DNA of 64,000 nt from Candidatus Margulisiibacteriota bacterium. Its GTDB lineage: Bacteria; Margulisbacteria; WOR-1; JAKLHX01; JBAZKV01. The stretch is from the NCBI GenBank assembly GCA_041650635.1, contig JBAZKV010000005.1, positions 1-64,000 on the forward strand. Direction: 5' to 3'. How positions within the stretch are numbered: the first letter of the stretch is position 1; each line of letters opens with the position of its first letter. A program made the translations under genes and the position numbers. This document shows positions 56,711 to 64,000 of the stretch, one piece after another. Under the pieces are notes generated by a model that searched no databases, was not told the origin of the DNA, and saw only the letters and a program-made list of their open reading frames with translations.

Positions 56711-58228
56711 ATGACAAGAGTACTTTTTGTTTGCGCCGAAAGCCCCCTGTACAAGACCGGGGGAATGGGCATTGCCGCTGGGGAACTTGCTTTTTCACTA
56801 AAGAACAGGGGCCATGATGTAAGGTTTTGCACGCCATATTACAGCAAGATAGCCCAGAAGTCTGCTCTTAACATAGAACGCAATGCTAGGTTCTCTGTTG
56901 ATGCGCCGATATTCGGCATCAATAGATGGGCAGATGTTATAGAACATACCGATACTTCGGGCCTTGACTTCTACTTTATAGACTACAACAGTTACTTCGG
57001 CAGGCCGGGGGTGTACGGCGACGGGCATCAGGACTATTTTAACAACATGGAAAGGTTCGGCTTCTTTTGCAAAGCCGCTCTGGAGATCCCCAGGAAAGTG
57101 GACTGGCATCCGGACATCATCCACTGTCACGACTGGTCTTCTGCTCTGCTTCCCGTTATGCTAAAAACCGCTTTTTCGCATTATCCCGATTACGGCTCGA
57201 TAAAAACGGTCTTGACCATGCACAACGCCAGCATGCACGGCCCTGAGGAAGACCCCGAGATCCTCCGGACCCTTGGACTGCCCGAATGGCTGTTCGACCA
57301 AAGCAGGCCCGGTGAAGGACTGGAATATTTTCAGCGTGTTAATGCTCTTGTCGGAGGACTGCGTTTTGCGGACGGAGTAAGCACCGTAAGCCCCAATTAT
57401 GCAAGCGAAATAGTTTCTGATTATCCTGACCCCAACCTTCCGAACAGGGAAGCGTTCCAAATGTTCCTTATGGCTATTTCCCGAACAAAGCCTTTTGCCG
57501 GCATCCTTAACGGCCATGATTACGAGAACAAATCGCTTTTGACCAATCCGCATCTGTCTTCTTATGTAGAATCCGACGGAGACCCTTCGGACTTAACGGT
57601 CCACTTACGAAGCAAGCATTTAGCAAAGGAAATAGCTCTTAAGGAGTTCGGGCTCGACAGAGATCCCGGCAGGCCGCTGATAGGGGTCATAGGCAGGATA
57701 GACCCGTCCCAAAAAGGTTTTGACCTGGTTGCGGATGCACTTTCGGAACTGGCGGGCAACGGGATGAGTTTTGTGCTTACCGGCACAGGGGACAAAGCTC
57801 TCGAGCAAAAGTTTTCTCGTCTGCAGGGATCATTTCCAAAGTCCTTTCATTTTGTGAACCGGTTCGACTACAGGGCAACCAGCTTAATATTGGGAGGATC
57901 TGACTTCATATATGTTCCTTCAAGATGGGAGCCCTGCGGGCTTGTCCAGATGGAAGCCCTTGCCCATCTTGCCATACCGATAGTTCGCCAGACGGGCGGG
58001 CTGGCAGATACCATCATCGACATAGACACAGACGACCAAAGAGGTAATGGCTTTACATTTGCTGACTACAGCCCGCAGGCCCTGATCGATGCAACTATGA
58101 GAGCCGTAGCAGCTTACAGAGATCCCGAGCGCAGGACAGAACTGCTTCAAAGGGCGCTAAACACACGGTTTTTGTGGGACGATTCCGCAAGGCAGTACGA
58201 GGATTTATATCAGGAAGTGCTGAGATAA
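56711..58228 (+). CDS. glgA: Glycogen/starch synthase (GT5)
   Basis: 505 aa using the ATG at 56711 (MTRVLFVCAESPLYKTGGM). ADP-glucose-dependent chain elongation. KTGGMGIAAGELAFSLKNRGHDV (substrate-binding K-x-GG), HCHDWSSALLPVMLKT, VSTVSPNYASEI, and the C-terminal GVIGRIDPSQKGFDL, FIYVPSRWEPCGLVQMEALAHLAIPIVRQTGGLADTIID. Complete. The frame is open to 56657 but the start motif and lack of any ribosome site there favour 56711. The 121-bp gap upstream (56590-56710) holds only AT-rich sequence with a TAAAAT-like box near 56621. The stop is adjacent to the left end of the DUF559 element. Confidence 0.93.
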   Translation: MTRVLFVCAESPLYKTGGMGIAAGELAFSLKNRGHDVRFCTPYYSKIAQKSALNIERNARFSVDAPIFGINRWADVIEHTDTSGLDFYFIDYNSYFGRPGVYGDGHQDYFNNMERFGFFCKAALEIPRKVDWHPDIIHCHDWSSALLPVMLKTAFSHYPDYGSIKTVLTMHNASMHGPEEDPEILRTLGLPEWLFDQSRPGEGLEYFQRVNALVGGLRFADGVSTVSPNYASEIVSDYPDPNLPNREAFQMFLMAISRTKPFAGILNGHDYENKSLLTNPHLSSYVESDGDPSDLTVHLRSKHLAKEIALKEFGLDRDPGRPLIGVIGRIDPSQKGFDLVADALSELAGNGMSFVLTGTGDKALEQKFSRLQGSFPKSFHFVNRFDYRATSLILGGSDFIYVPSRWEPCGLVQMEALAHLAIPIVRQTGGLADTIIDIDTDDQRGNGFTFADYSPQALIDATMRAVAAYRDPERRTELLQRALNTRFLWDDSARQYEDLYQEVLR

Positions 58229-58229
58229 T

Positions 58230-58796
58230 GACCCTCACCGCATTTGATTCCCTATATCCTATAGCTGTGCCCCTCTCCCAGAGGGAGAGGAATCCTGGCT
58301 TAGCAGCTCGATCTTTTTTTGAAGTCTATTGTGAAATATTTTTCTGTATCTGCTGACTTCATTATTTCGCATTCGAACAACACGATAACCTTTGGACCTT
58401 AAGATAGACTGTCTTTCGAGATCATATTCTTTTCTATTGTCATGAAATGAACCATCCAGCTCAAGAATCAGTTTTATTTCTTTGCATAAGAAGTCCGGGA
58501 TAAAACCTTCTGCAACATGCTGCCTTCGAAATTTTAAGCCGTTAAATCTTCTGTTTTTTAGATGGGACCATGCTATTCTTTCCGCAATCGTCTCGGCTTT
58601 CCTTAAATATCTTGCGAATTTCTTTTTGATTTCCTTCATCGGTTATAATACCCTTCGCCTCACTTGGATCGGTAGTATATACAATTTATCTCCTTTCCCA
58701 TAGGGAGAGGGACTTAGGCCCATCCGCCAGAACCCCTCTCCTTTTAGGAGAGGCAATGTTAAAAAAGATAATCAATAGAACAAAAGCGGTGAGGTC
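58230..58796. mobile_element. DUF559 element with terminal inverted repeats and hairpins
   Basis: Left end GACCCTCACCGC (58230-58241) and right end GCGGTGAGGTC (58786-58796) are inverted repeats with a one-base gap. The interior carries three CCTCTCCC/GGGAGAGG hairpins: 58272-58290, 58692-58710 (one mismatch) and 58735-58753. It fits exactly between the glgA stop (58228) and the thiC stop (58803) on convergent strands. No duplication of flanking sequence is visible. It encodes only the DUF559 protein. Confidence 0.75.
58259..58639 (-). CDS. DUF559 (very-short-patch-repair-like) endonuclease domain protein
   Basis: 126 aa. RKAETIAERIAWSHLKNRRFNGLKFRRQHVAEGFIPDFLCKEIKLILELDGSFHDNRKEYDLERQSILRSKGYRVVRMRNNEV is the standard DUF559 fold, related to VSR/Holliday-junction-resolvase-like PD-(D/E)XK nucleases: D49, E60, D62 in FIPDF and LELDG. 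The last ~10 residues (SSPSGRGAQ) are coded by hairpin 58272-58290, so the gene reads into the repeat. TATTAT stands 5 nt before the ATG, a leaderless-type start. DUF559 genes occur widely next to such hairpins (from memory), but their role is not established. Confidence 0.85.
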   Translation of the reverse strand: MKEIKKKFARYLRKAETIAERIAWSHLKNRRFNGLKFRRQHVAEGFIPDFLCKEIKLILELDGSFHDNRKEYDLERQSILRSKGYRVVRMRNNEVSRYRKIFHNRLQKKIELLSQDSSPSGRGAQL

Positions 58797-58802
58797 CAAA
58801 CG

Positions 58803-59981
58803 CTAACCCCTGACTGCCCTGTCCATCACATCCATAGCGCAGTATTTTCCGCACATGGTACAAACCTTCTTCCTGTTATGGGGGGAGCGTGAAGTATACA
58901 TCTCTTTGAACTTCTTTGGATCGATAGAAAGCGCCATTTGCTTTTTCCAGTCCAATTTCTTCCTTGCCTTTGACATTTCCATGTCCCGGTCAGCGGTCCC
59001 CGGCACCCTTTTAGCAATGTCACCAATATGCGCCGCTATTCTTGATACTATGATACCTTCTCTTACATCCTCGACGGTAGGCAGCCCCAGATGTTCGGCA
59101 GGTGTAACATAGCATAAAAAATCAGCGCCGGCTGCGGCAGCAAGGGCCCCTCCGATAGCCGAAGTAATGTGGTCATAGCCTGCGGCAATATCAGTGGGAA
59201 GAGGCCCCAGCACATAAAAGGGCGCCCCTCCGCAGATCTTTTTCTCCATTTCCATCTGCTCAACTATTTGGTTTATGGGAACATGCCCGGGCCCCTCTAT
59301 GATCACCTGCACGCCTTTTTGCCTGGCCCTTTCCGCAAGGCGCCCCAGGACTCTCAACTCTCCCATCTGCGCCGCATCTCCGGCATCATGCAGCGAACCC
59401 GGGCGGAGTCCGTCACCCAGGCTTAAAACCACCTTATACTTCTTTAATATGGAAAGCAAACGGTCATACTGTTCAAAAAGAGGGTTCTCTTTTTTATGAT
59501 ACTGCATCCAGGCAAACAAGAACGCCCCTCCCCTGCTAACAATGCCGGTAACTCTTTTTTTCTTTTTTACTATCTCCGCGATCTTTCTGTTGACCCCGCA
59601 ATGTACAGTGACAAAGTCGACGCCGTCAGAGGCATGTTTTTCTACCGCCTCAAATATGTGCTCAGCCGTAAGGTCTTTGACCGAGCCGGCCTCCACCATT
59701 GCCTGATAGATAGGGACCGTTCCGACTATAAGAGGGGAATTTTTGATTATCGAAGATCTTATCCTGTCCAGATCTCCGGCGGTGCTGAGGTCCATAACGG
59801 CATCCGCTTTTGCCTCAACGCAGACATCCAGTTTTTTGAGCTCTTTGTCAAGCGAATTAAAACCCTGTGAGGTGCCTATATTGGCATTAACCTTTGTACT
59901 CTGCCCCCTGCCGATCTTTACGGGTTTGCAGCCTTTGTGCCGGGGATTAAGGCACACCACCACGCCTGCGTCTTTTTTCAT
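58803..59981 (-). CDS. thiC: Phosphomethylpyrimidine synthase, short form
   Basis: 392 aa. Radical SAM enzyme converting aminoimidazole ribotide to HMP phosphate for thiamine. The C-terminal cluster is CTMCGKYC (CxxCxxxxC); other motifs are KVNANIGTSQG, AVMDLSTAGDLD, SRGGAFLFAWMQYHKKENPLFEQ, LGDGLRPGSLHDAGDAAQ, EGPGHVPINQIVEQM, GPLPTDIAAGYDHITSAIGGA and YVTPAEHLGLP. The protein begins directly at NPRHKGCKPVKIGRGQSTKV and lacks the ~45-residue helical N-terminus typical of even short ThiCs. No TPP riboswitch precedes it; it overlaps the LOG gene by 4 bp. Confidence 0.94.
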   Translation of the reverse strand: MKKDAGVVVCLNPRHKGCKPVKIGRGQSTKVNANIGTSQGFNSLDKELKKLDVCVEAKADAVMDLSTAGDLDRIRSSIIKNSPLIVGTVPIYQAMVEAGSVKDLTAEHIFEAVEKHASDGVDFVTVHCGVNRKIAEIVKKKKRVTGIVSRGGAFLFAWMQYHKKENPLFEQYDRLLSILKKYKVVLSLGDGLRPGSLHDAGDAAQMGELRVLGRLAERARQKGVQVIIEGPGHVPINQIVEQMEMEKKICGGAPFYVLGPLPTDIAAGYDHITSAIGGALAAAAGADFLCYVTPAEHLGLPTVEDVREGIIVSRIAAHIGDIAKRVPGTADRDMEMSKARKKLDWKKQMALSIDPKKFKEMYTSRSPHNRKKVCTMCGKYCAMDVMDRAVRG

Positions 59982-60493
59982 TTGTGCTTGCGCGCCTGCC
60001 TGATGGCCATGGCAACCGCCCGCTCCGGGGTCTTCACATATAAGATAGGAGCTTTCCTGTGGCCTTTTTTTTCGAACAGCCAGGTGTTAAGTCCAATGAC
60101 CGGGATCTCATATCCCAGGGCAAAGCCTATTTCGCAAAGGGTGCCGTAGCTTCCTCCTATTGCAATGACCGCGTGGCCGCATTTTACCACGTACTTGTTC
60201 CTTGCGTATCCTACCCCGGTCGGGATAGGTATATCGACATATTTATTGGCATGAGACCTTTTGCTTCCTGGAAGTATCCCTATGGTAAGGCCTCCGCCCC
60301 TTTTTGCGCCTTTGCAGACGGCCTCCATCACCCCGGTGGTCCCGCCGCAAAAGACGACGGCCCCGTGCTTGGCAAGAAGCTCCCCCACTTTTTCGGCAGC
60401 CTCATAATTCTTTTTTGAAGCCTGGCTCTCGCCGATGACGGAAATAAAGAGTTTTTTGATGCTTTTGCGGGTATGTTTTGCCGTTTCTTTCAT
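59978..60493 (-). CDS. LOG/TIGR00725-like Rossmann-fold protein
   Basis: 171 aa. Core of the LOG family (lysine-decarboxylase-like, cytokinin-activating in other organisms): GESQASKKNYEAAEKVGELLAKHGAVVFCGGTTGVMEAVCKGAKRGGGLTIGILPG, HAVIAIGGSYGTLCEIGFALGYEIPVIGLN. The classic PGGxGTxxE is GGSYGTLCE, as in the TIGR00725 branch, which is thought to bind nucleotide but has no firm function. Overlaps thiC by 4 bp, suggesting co-expression. Confidence 0.85.
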   Translation of the reverse strand: MKETAKHTRKSIKKLFISVIGESQASKKNYEAAEKVGELLAKHGAVVFCGGTTGVMEAVCKGAKRGGGLTIGILPGSKRSHANKYVDIPIPTGVGYARNKYVVKCGHAVIAIGGSYGTLCEIGFALGYEIPVIGLNTWLFEKKGHRKAPILYVKTPERAVAMAIRQARKHK

Positions 60494-60502
60494 AGAGAAC
60501 TA

Positions 60503-60508
60503 ATTCTA
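60503..60508 (-). promoter_or_regulatory. -10 box of the LOG-thiC pair
   Basis: TAGAAT on the minus strand (TAG before it), 9 nt before the ATG at 60493 with no ribosome binding site. The gap to the next upstream gene is 86 bp and holds nothing else recognisable. Confidence 0.5.
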
Positions 60509-60579
60509 CTATGAAAGGTGCTTATTTTCAAATTGGGGAACATATCCCATTCTAACAGTTTTCAAATCGGGAAGGAATT

Positions 60580-62898
60580 CTATCTGAAAAGGCTTCTTAC
60601 CGCAGCCCCTGCTGCTCGTTGTAGCAAATTTGGCTTGGGGTTGTACAAAGACGCTTCGGCCAATCCGGAAAAACCTGCACTAGTTGATAGGCGGTTCAAA
60701 GCATTCAGGTTCTTGAGCAGCAGAGTCAGATTTAAAGGCACGGACATGCCTTCCCTTTTCAATAAGACCAGCAATTCGGACACTCCCTCAAAGGAAAGGA
60801 GCGTTTTTAGTTTTTCAGGAGTCGAGAAGACCCCATTAATTAATCCTTCCAATTCCGTGATCTTTCCGGATAAAGCCGCGTTTTCTTGCAGAGAGACCAG
60901 ATAGTTCAGCAATATCCTGATCTTGGAATGTGCTATAATCTCAAGATTAGAAGAAACCGGCAAGGAAGTGAACCTTTTTACAAAGTCCCTGTCGTTTCCG
61001 TCAAGTTCGAGGTACAAGTTTCTGTCAAGCACTGCCACATTGCCATCCGGCATGACCCTGAAATTGCCCTCGTGTGCATCGGAATGGACCAGTCCCAGTA
61101 CATCTGTTATCTGTGCCAGGTAATTCCTGACTATCAAGCTCACTATCTGCTTTCGGTCCTCTTCAGACACGACTCCTGCCGCAAAGTCGGTCACTTGTCC
61201 TATCTTTAATTCGGTCAGGTTGGTTCCCGGAACATATTCTTCCGCTTTAAGGTATTTTGTGCTCGGCTCTAGGCTTTCGGGTATGTAAATGGAACAAGAA
61301 AACCCATCTGGCCTGAATCCATTGAAACGGCCCCTGAATTTTATGTCATTTTCACCGAACTTTTCATCGTCGATATCTTTAAGCAGCCACTCGGTAAGGT
61401 CCGGCAGAAGAGAATATTTGATCATTCTATAGGTCATATTGCCGGGACAGCTTTCTATCAAAATTTCCAGTGCCCGATCAAACCATTGTGTCATTTCCAG
61501 TACTTTGTACCTTGCCTGCGGATAAAGGACCTTCAGAACATATTCATCCCCGTCCCCCTTTTTTACCGAGTAAACGCTGACAAGAGAACCTCCCCCTATC
61601 AGGTCTCCTATCTCATCATTAGGGCCAATAAGTTCCGGGGCTTCCCTTTTTATGGTCTCCCACGCCGTCAGCTTTGACTGCCCCTGGACCCTGTCATAGA
61701 CTTTTGAGAATTCTTCCTTCATTTCTGATGGAATATCAGCATACTGTCCCAACAGCTGCAAAAAGCGGCAGCCTAGCGACCCGAACTGTTCCGCCAACTC
61801 TCTTATTGCCGCTATTTCTGTCATTATAGGGGGAGCGCCCGGAACCATTCTAAATTCCGCAGGAAGAGACTCATATGCCTGTTGTTCGCCAAACAACCCA
61901 TGGATCCGATCATCTCTATTTAGAGAAGCAAATCCCGAAAAAGCATATCCAGAGATCTTTCTCACCAATGCTTCCCGATATGTGCCATAATCGCCGGCAT
62001 AGCCATCGAACCTAATAAGTTTATCTAAAATTCGGTCATTTGAACCTCTGAAAAGCACATTAACACGCTCGGAGATCAGTCCATTTTGTGTGACACTGCT
62101 AACTGACGGTCTTATGAACATGTTTCTGGCCAATACAGGAGCAAAGAAAAAATACTGGTCTTCTAATGAACCGGAAGCAAGTACGGCACGGGTGATCCTT
62201 CCTATCTCCGGAAGATGATCTTGTTCCACATCCACATGCACGGACATGAAGAGTTCAAAAATCTGCTGCATTTCTTCGGACCTGATCAAAAGCCCGTTGC
62301 TCCTGTTGGTAAGAAGCTCCCTCACTATGATGTGGCGGGCCGCAAGGCTGCTCTCATACAATCGTTCCACCGTCTCATCTATTGTAAAAAAGTGTGCGGG
62401 ATCCCTTCGCCCGTAAACCGGAACTCCCTGTTTAGCCAAACCAACATCCAATTGATTTCTGAAAAGATTGTCCGTAGATCTTTCCTCCATCCATTGGGAT
62501 AGCGCGTTAGGGGTGTCAAAATAGTCAATAACATAAGGGTCGCATATTTCTTTTAGAGGCCCACTAGTTACCATTCTCTCAAACCATTCGTCTGCTGCCA
62601 ATTTGTACAAAAGAGCATCGCTTCTTCTGGATTCCAGAGCGGCAATCATGAGCTTTGTGGGATTATCAAAAGCAAATTTAAAGAATCCTTCCAAAGCAAT
62701 GCTTAAACCCGTTAAGTGGGCGGCTGTATCAGACCTGTATTGTGCTGTGGCAAGATTCTTTATTAATTCTAACTGTCCCGGGGTCCTGGCCATATTTTCT
62801 ACCAGATGGCGCGAAGATGCGGGGAGATATCCAAACCCTGCCCCTATCCTGCCATATCGATTACCAGAGTATAGCCCCACCCTCCCAGTATGATTCAT
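60580..62898 (-). CDS. UbiB/AarF (ABC1)-like kinase fused to a long unknown N-terminal domain
   Basis: 772 aa. Residues ~375-640 match the ABC1/UbiB fold: LQLLGQYADIPSEMKEEFSKVYDRVQ (K-x-GQ-like region), GDLIGGGSLVSVYSVKKG (nucleotide loop 435-443), K456 in YVLKVLYPQ, the catalytic loop HSDAHEGNFRV (605-615) and the metal-binding Asp in VLDRN (624-627, replacing DFG). Residues 1-370 are helical with no recognised domain (e.g. LAARHIIVRELLTNRSN) and ~650-772 are also unknown. Canonical AarF proteins are ~500 aa with a short N-terminus. ATPase or kinase activity on lipids or proteins is unproven. Starts ATGA-overlapping the partner gene. Confidence 0.8.
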   Translation of the reverse strand: MNHTGRVGLYSGNRYGRIGAGFGYLPASSRHLVENMARTPGQLELIKNLATAQYRSDTAAHLTGLSIALEGFFKFAFDNPTKLMIAALESRRSDALLYKLAADEWFERMVTSGPLKEICDPYVIDYFDTPNALSQWMEERSTDNLFRNQLDVGLAKQGVPVYGRRDPAHFFTIDETVERLYESSLAARHIIVRELLTNRSNGLLIRSEEMQQIFELFMSVHVDVEQDHLPEIGRITRAVLASGSLEDQYFFFAPVLARNMFIRPSVSSVTQNGLISERVNVLFRGSNDRILDKLIRFDGYAGDYGTYREALVRKISGYAFSGFASLNRDDRIHGLFGEQQAYESLPAEFRMVPGAPPIMTEIAAIRELAEQFGSLGCRFLQLLGQYADIPSEMKEEFSKVYDRVQGQSKLTAWETIKREAPELIGPNDEIGDLIGGGSLVSVYSVKKGDGDEYVLKVLYPQARYKVLEMTQWFDRALEILIESCPGNMTYRMIKYSLLPDLTEWLLKDIDDEKFGENDIKFRGRFNGFRPDGFSCSIYIPESLEPSTKYLKAEEYVPGTNLTELKIGQVTDFAAGVVSEEDRKQIVSLIVRNYLAQITDVLGLVHSDAHEGNFRVMPDGNVAVLDRNLYLELDGNDRDFVKRFTSLPVSSNLEIIAHSKIRILLNYLVSLQENAALSGKITELEGLINGVFSTPEKLKTLLSFEGVSELLVLLKREGMSVPLNLTLLLKNLNALNRLSTSAGFSGLAEASLYNPKPNLLQRAAGAAVRSLFR

Positions 62899-63992
62899 TG
62901 GGGTTCCATTCCCGAAGCGTCTCTGCCAAACAGCAGATCGCAGGCATCTTCGAATCCGCCACCGGATATCATTTGAAAAACTGCATGATCAGCAACACAG
63001 GCCCTGTTCTGCGCGTCCATGAACAGGCGGCTCAGGGTCAGCATCCTTTCGGGACAACCTTCAGCCTTTGGCAAAAGCCTCTTTATCAGGTTCTGAATGT
63101 TAAAAGCAAGACGGGAATAAAAATCCGGCTCGACCAATTCGTTCTCAATGGCATAGAGAGCAGCTCTTCTGGCATCAAAAGGTATCAGGGACAGCACTCT
63201 GCCCAGTTTAGCAAAGCAGGCATCAAAACCTTCTGCATCAATAGCCCGTAAGGCATCATCTATTATGCAAAAATGAAGCAGCGGGACAGAAATACTATGA
63301 TCGCCTTGACCATACAATTGTTCGGGGGTAATATCGGGTCTCAAAGAATAGATAAGTTCCGTTAACCGGGCAGCATGTTGCATAAAATCATCATCCAGCG
63401 GGCATTGGCGGACGCAAGCTGTCACAAAGACATCTCTTACTAACATCATTAGCCTTACGCATTTATCATGCAGAGGCACATACTTGGAAATGACACCGGC
63501 AAGCCCTTCGAGAAAATCCATGCTTATTATCCTGGACAATTCTTCATTATCCAAAAAGAAAACGCAAACCCAATCAACTATGTTAAACGCCGCATCCTCG
63601 GAGACATCGGACAACAATGTTTTGAGATCCCTGACCAGGTTTTCCGGGCTGAACTGCTCCAGATAAGGAGCAAGCCAGCTGTCTTTATCCTTATCGGACG
63701 ATCTATTTATGATGCATGAGGATAGAGTGCGGCATGGATCTGTCCCGTTCGCATTAAAAGGCCCCAGTTCTTCTTGCAGCAAGGCCATCCTTTCTGGGTC
63801 GCTGCCTTCAAAAGCGAAAGCTGTCAAAAGCCGGAGACCCTGTGCTTGGCTCATGCCAAAAAAATCGGATGTATCTTTTAAAGATGCGTATCTAAGCATG
63901 TTAGATCTGGTCAGCTTTACCATCAGTGCTTCGTCCAAGGCTTCACCGTTAATCGCGTGATACAACCCGTTCAAGACTTTAAACAATTCCAT
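62895..63992 (-). CDS. Unknown helical protein coupled to the AarF-like gene
   Basis: 365 aa if the ATG at 63992 is the start; no stop lies between it and the window end, so the true N-terminus may lie outside. All-helical composition (LLTAFAFEGSDPERMALLQEEL, AARLTELIYSLRPDITPEQLYGQ, LSRLFMDAQNRACVADHAVF), several Cys but no motif pattern, no signal peptide. The last four bases are shared with the start of the AarF-like gene, so the two are translated together and probably act together. I do not recognise the family. Confidence 0.65.
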   Translation of the reverse strand: MELFKVLNGLYHAINGEALDEALMVKLTRSNMLRYASLKDTSDFFGMSQAQGLRLLTAFAFEGSDPERMALLQEELGPFNANGTDPCRTLSSCIINRSSDKDKDSWLAPYLEQFSPENLVRDLKTLLSDVSEDAAFNIVDWVCVFFLDNEELSRIISMDFLEGLAGVISKYVPLHDKCVRLMMLVRDVFVTACVRQCPLDDDFMQHAARLTELIYSLRPDITPEQLYGQGDHSISVPLLHFCIIDDALRAIDAEGFDACFAKLGRVLSLIPFDARRAALYAIENELVEPDFYSRLAFNIQNLIKRLLPKAEGCPERMLTLSRLFMDAQNRACVADHAVFQMISGGGFEDACDLLFGRDASGMEPQ

Positions 63993-64000
63993 TGATGCCC

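Noticed and set aside
58223..58772. AGATAAT repeats (58223-58229 and 58766-58772) as a target duplication of the DUF559 element
   Set aside because: The right copy lies inside the element, before its right inverted repeat, so it is not at the boundary.

Overview
The window looks like a chromosomal segment of an uncultivated diderm bacterium with compact, largely minus-strand operons. A PorV-like outer-membrane barrel fused to SLH domains, an RlpA-type protein, MreBCD/PBP2 and a non-mevalonate isoprenoid pathway point to a Gram-negative-type envelope on the Terrabacteria side of the tree. A Margulisbacteria/Saganbacteria-like lineage is my best guess, but that is inference, because there is no 16S or ribosomal protein gene here.

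Layout. 0-7 kb: a HEAT-like protein (cut by the left edge), rlpA-like, ispF, tyrS, aroB, PorV-SLH, aroK and tRNA-Arg(CCT), all on the minus strand, followed by a repeat-rich gap. 7.2-7.8 kb: a small unknown gene plus an ArsR-type regulator (+). 7.8-12.5 kb: panB, cdaA, lysA, cimA and a small basic protein (-). 12.6-19.6 kb: uracil-DNA glycosylase, nitrilase-like amidase, DUF362 ferredoxin protein, exonuclease, pta, pmbA-like and leuA (+). 19.6-21.7 kb: a stand-alone RAM domain protein (-), a DUF502 membrane protein and a Na+/H+ antiporter-like protein (+). 21.7-29.9 kb: a long minus-strand series accC, nusB, ribE, ribBA, ribH, sugar-type ABC ATPase, gcvPB, LipM-like, AmrS-like. 30 kb: a tiny SWIB-like gene with a clear promoter and terminator. 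30.3-36.1 kb: PRC/MgtE_N/CBS protein, dprA, GHL10-like protein, folE, fhs (-). 36.2-39.4 kb: a divergent pair of unknown genes (a radical SAM protein and a 474-residue orphan) sharing one palindromic operator. 39.4-53 kb: dxs, DUF212, ispA, hisF, mrdA, mreDCB, SPOR protein, folC, M50 protease, xer recombinase, M20 peptidase, thiL (-). 53-58.2 kb: a plus-strand set PHP phosphoesterase, radical SAM/SPASM, GlnD-like nucleotidyltransferase with LRV repeats, then glgA. 58.2-58.8 kb: a 567-bp DUF559 element. 58.8-64 kb: thiC, LOG-like, a UbiB/AarF-like kinase and its overlapping unknown partner (-).

Three signals stand out. (1) Small palindromic or tandem repeats sit between genes and also inside coding genes without breaking frame: two in fhs, one in the lipM-like gene, one in dxs. 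One fhs copy is bounded by 8-nt direct repeats, so the net insertion is exactly 14 codons; an intergenic relative at 7.1 kb has 10-nt direct repeats. A DUF559 endonuclease-like gene sits in a related hairpin-rich element with terminal inverted repeats and is a candidate for the activity that moves them. (2) Many operon-leading genes have an extended -10 box (TGnTATAAT or TGATAAAAT) only 5-10 nt before the start codon and no Shine-Dalgarno, which predicts leaderless mRNAs, alongside other genes with good ribosome binding sites. (3) Three groups of co-located genes of unknown role (36-39 kb, 53-56.6 kb, 60.6-64 kb) combine radical SAM, PHP, nucleotidyltransferase and ABC1-kinase folds.
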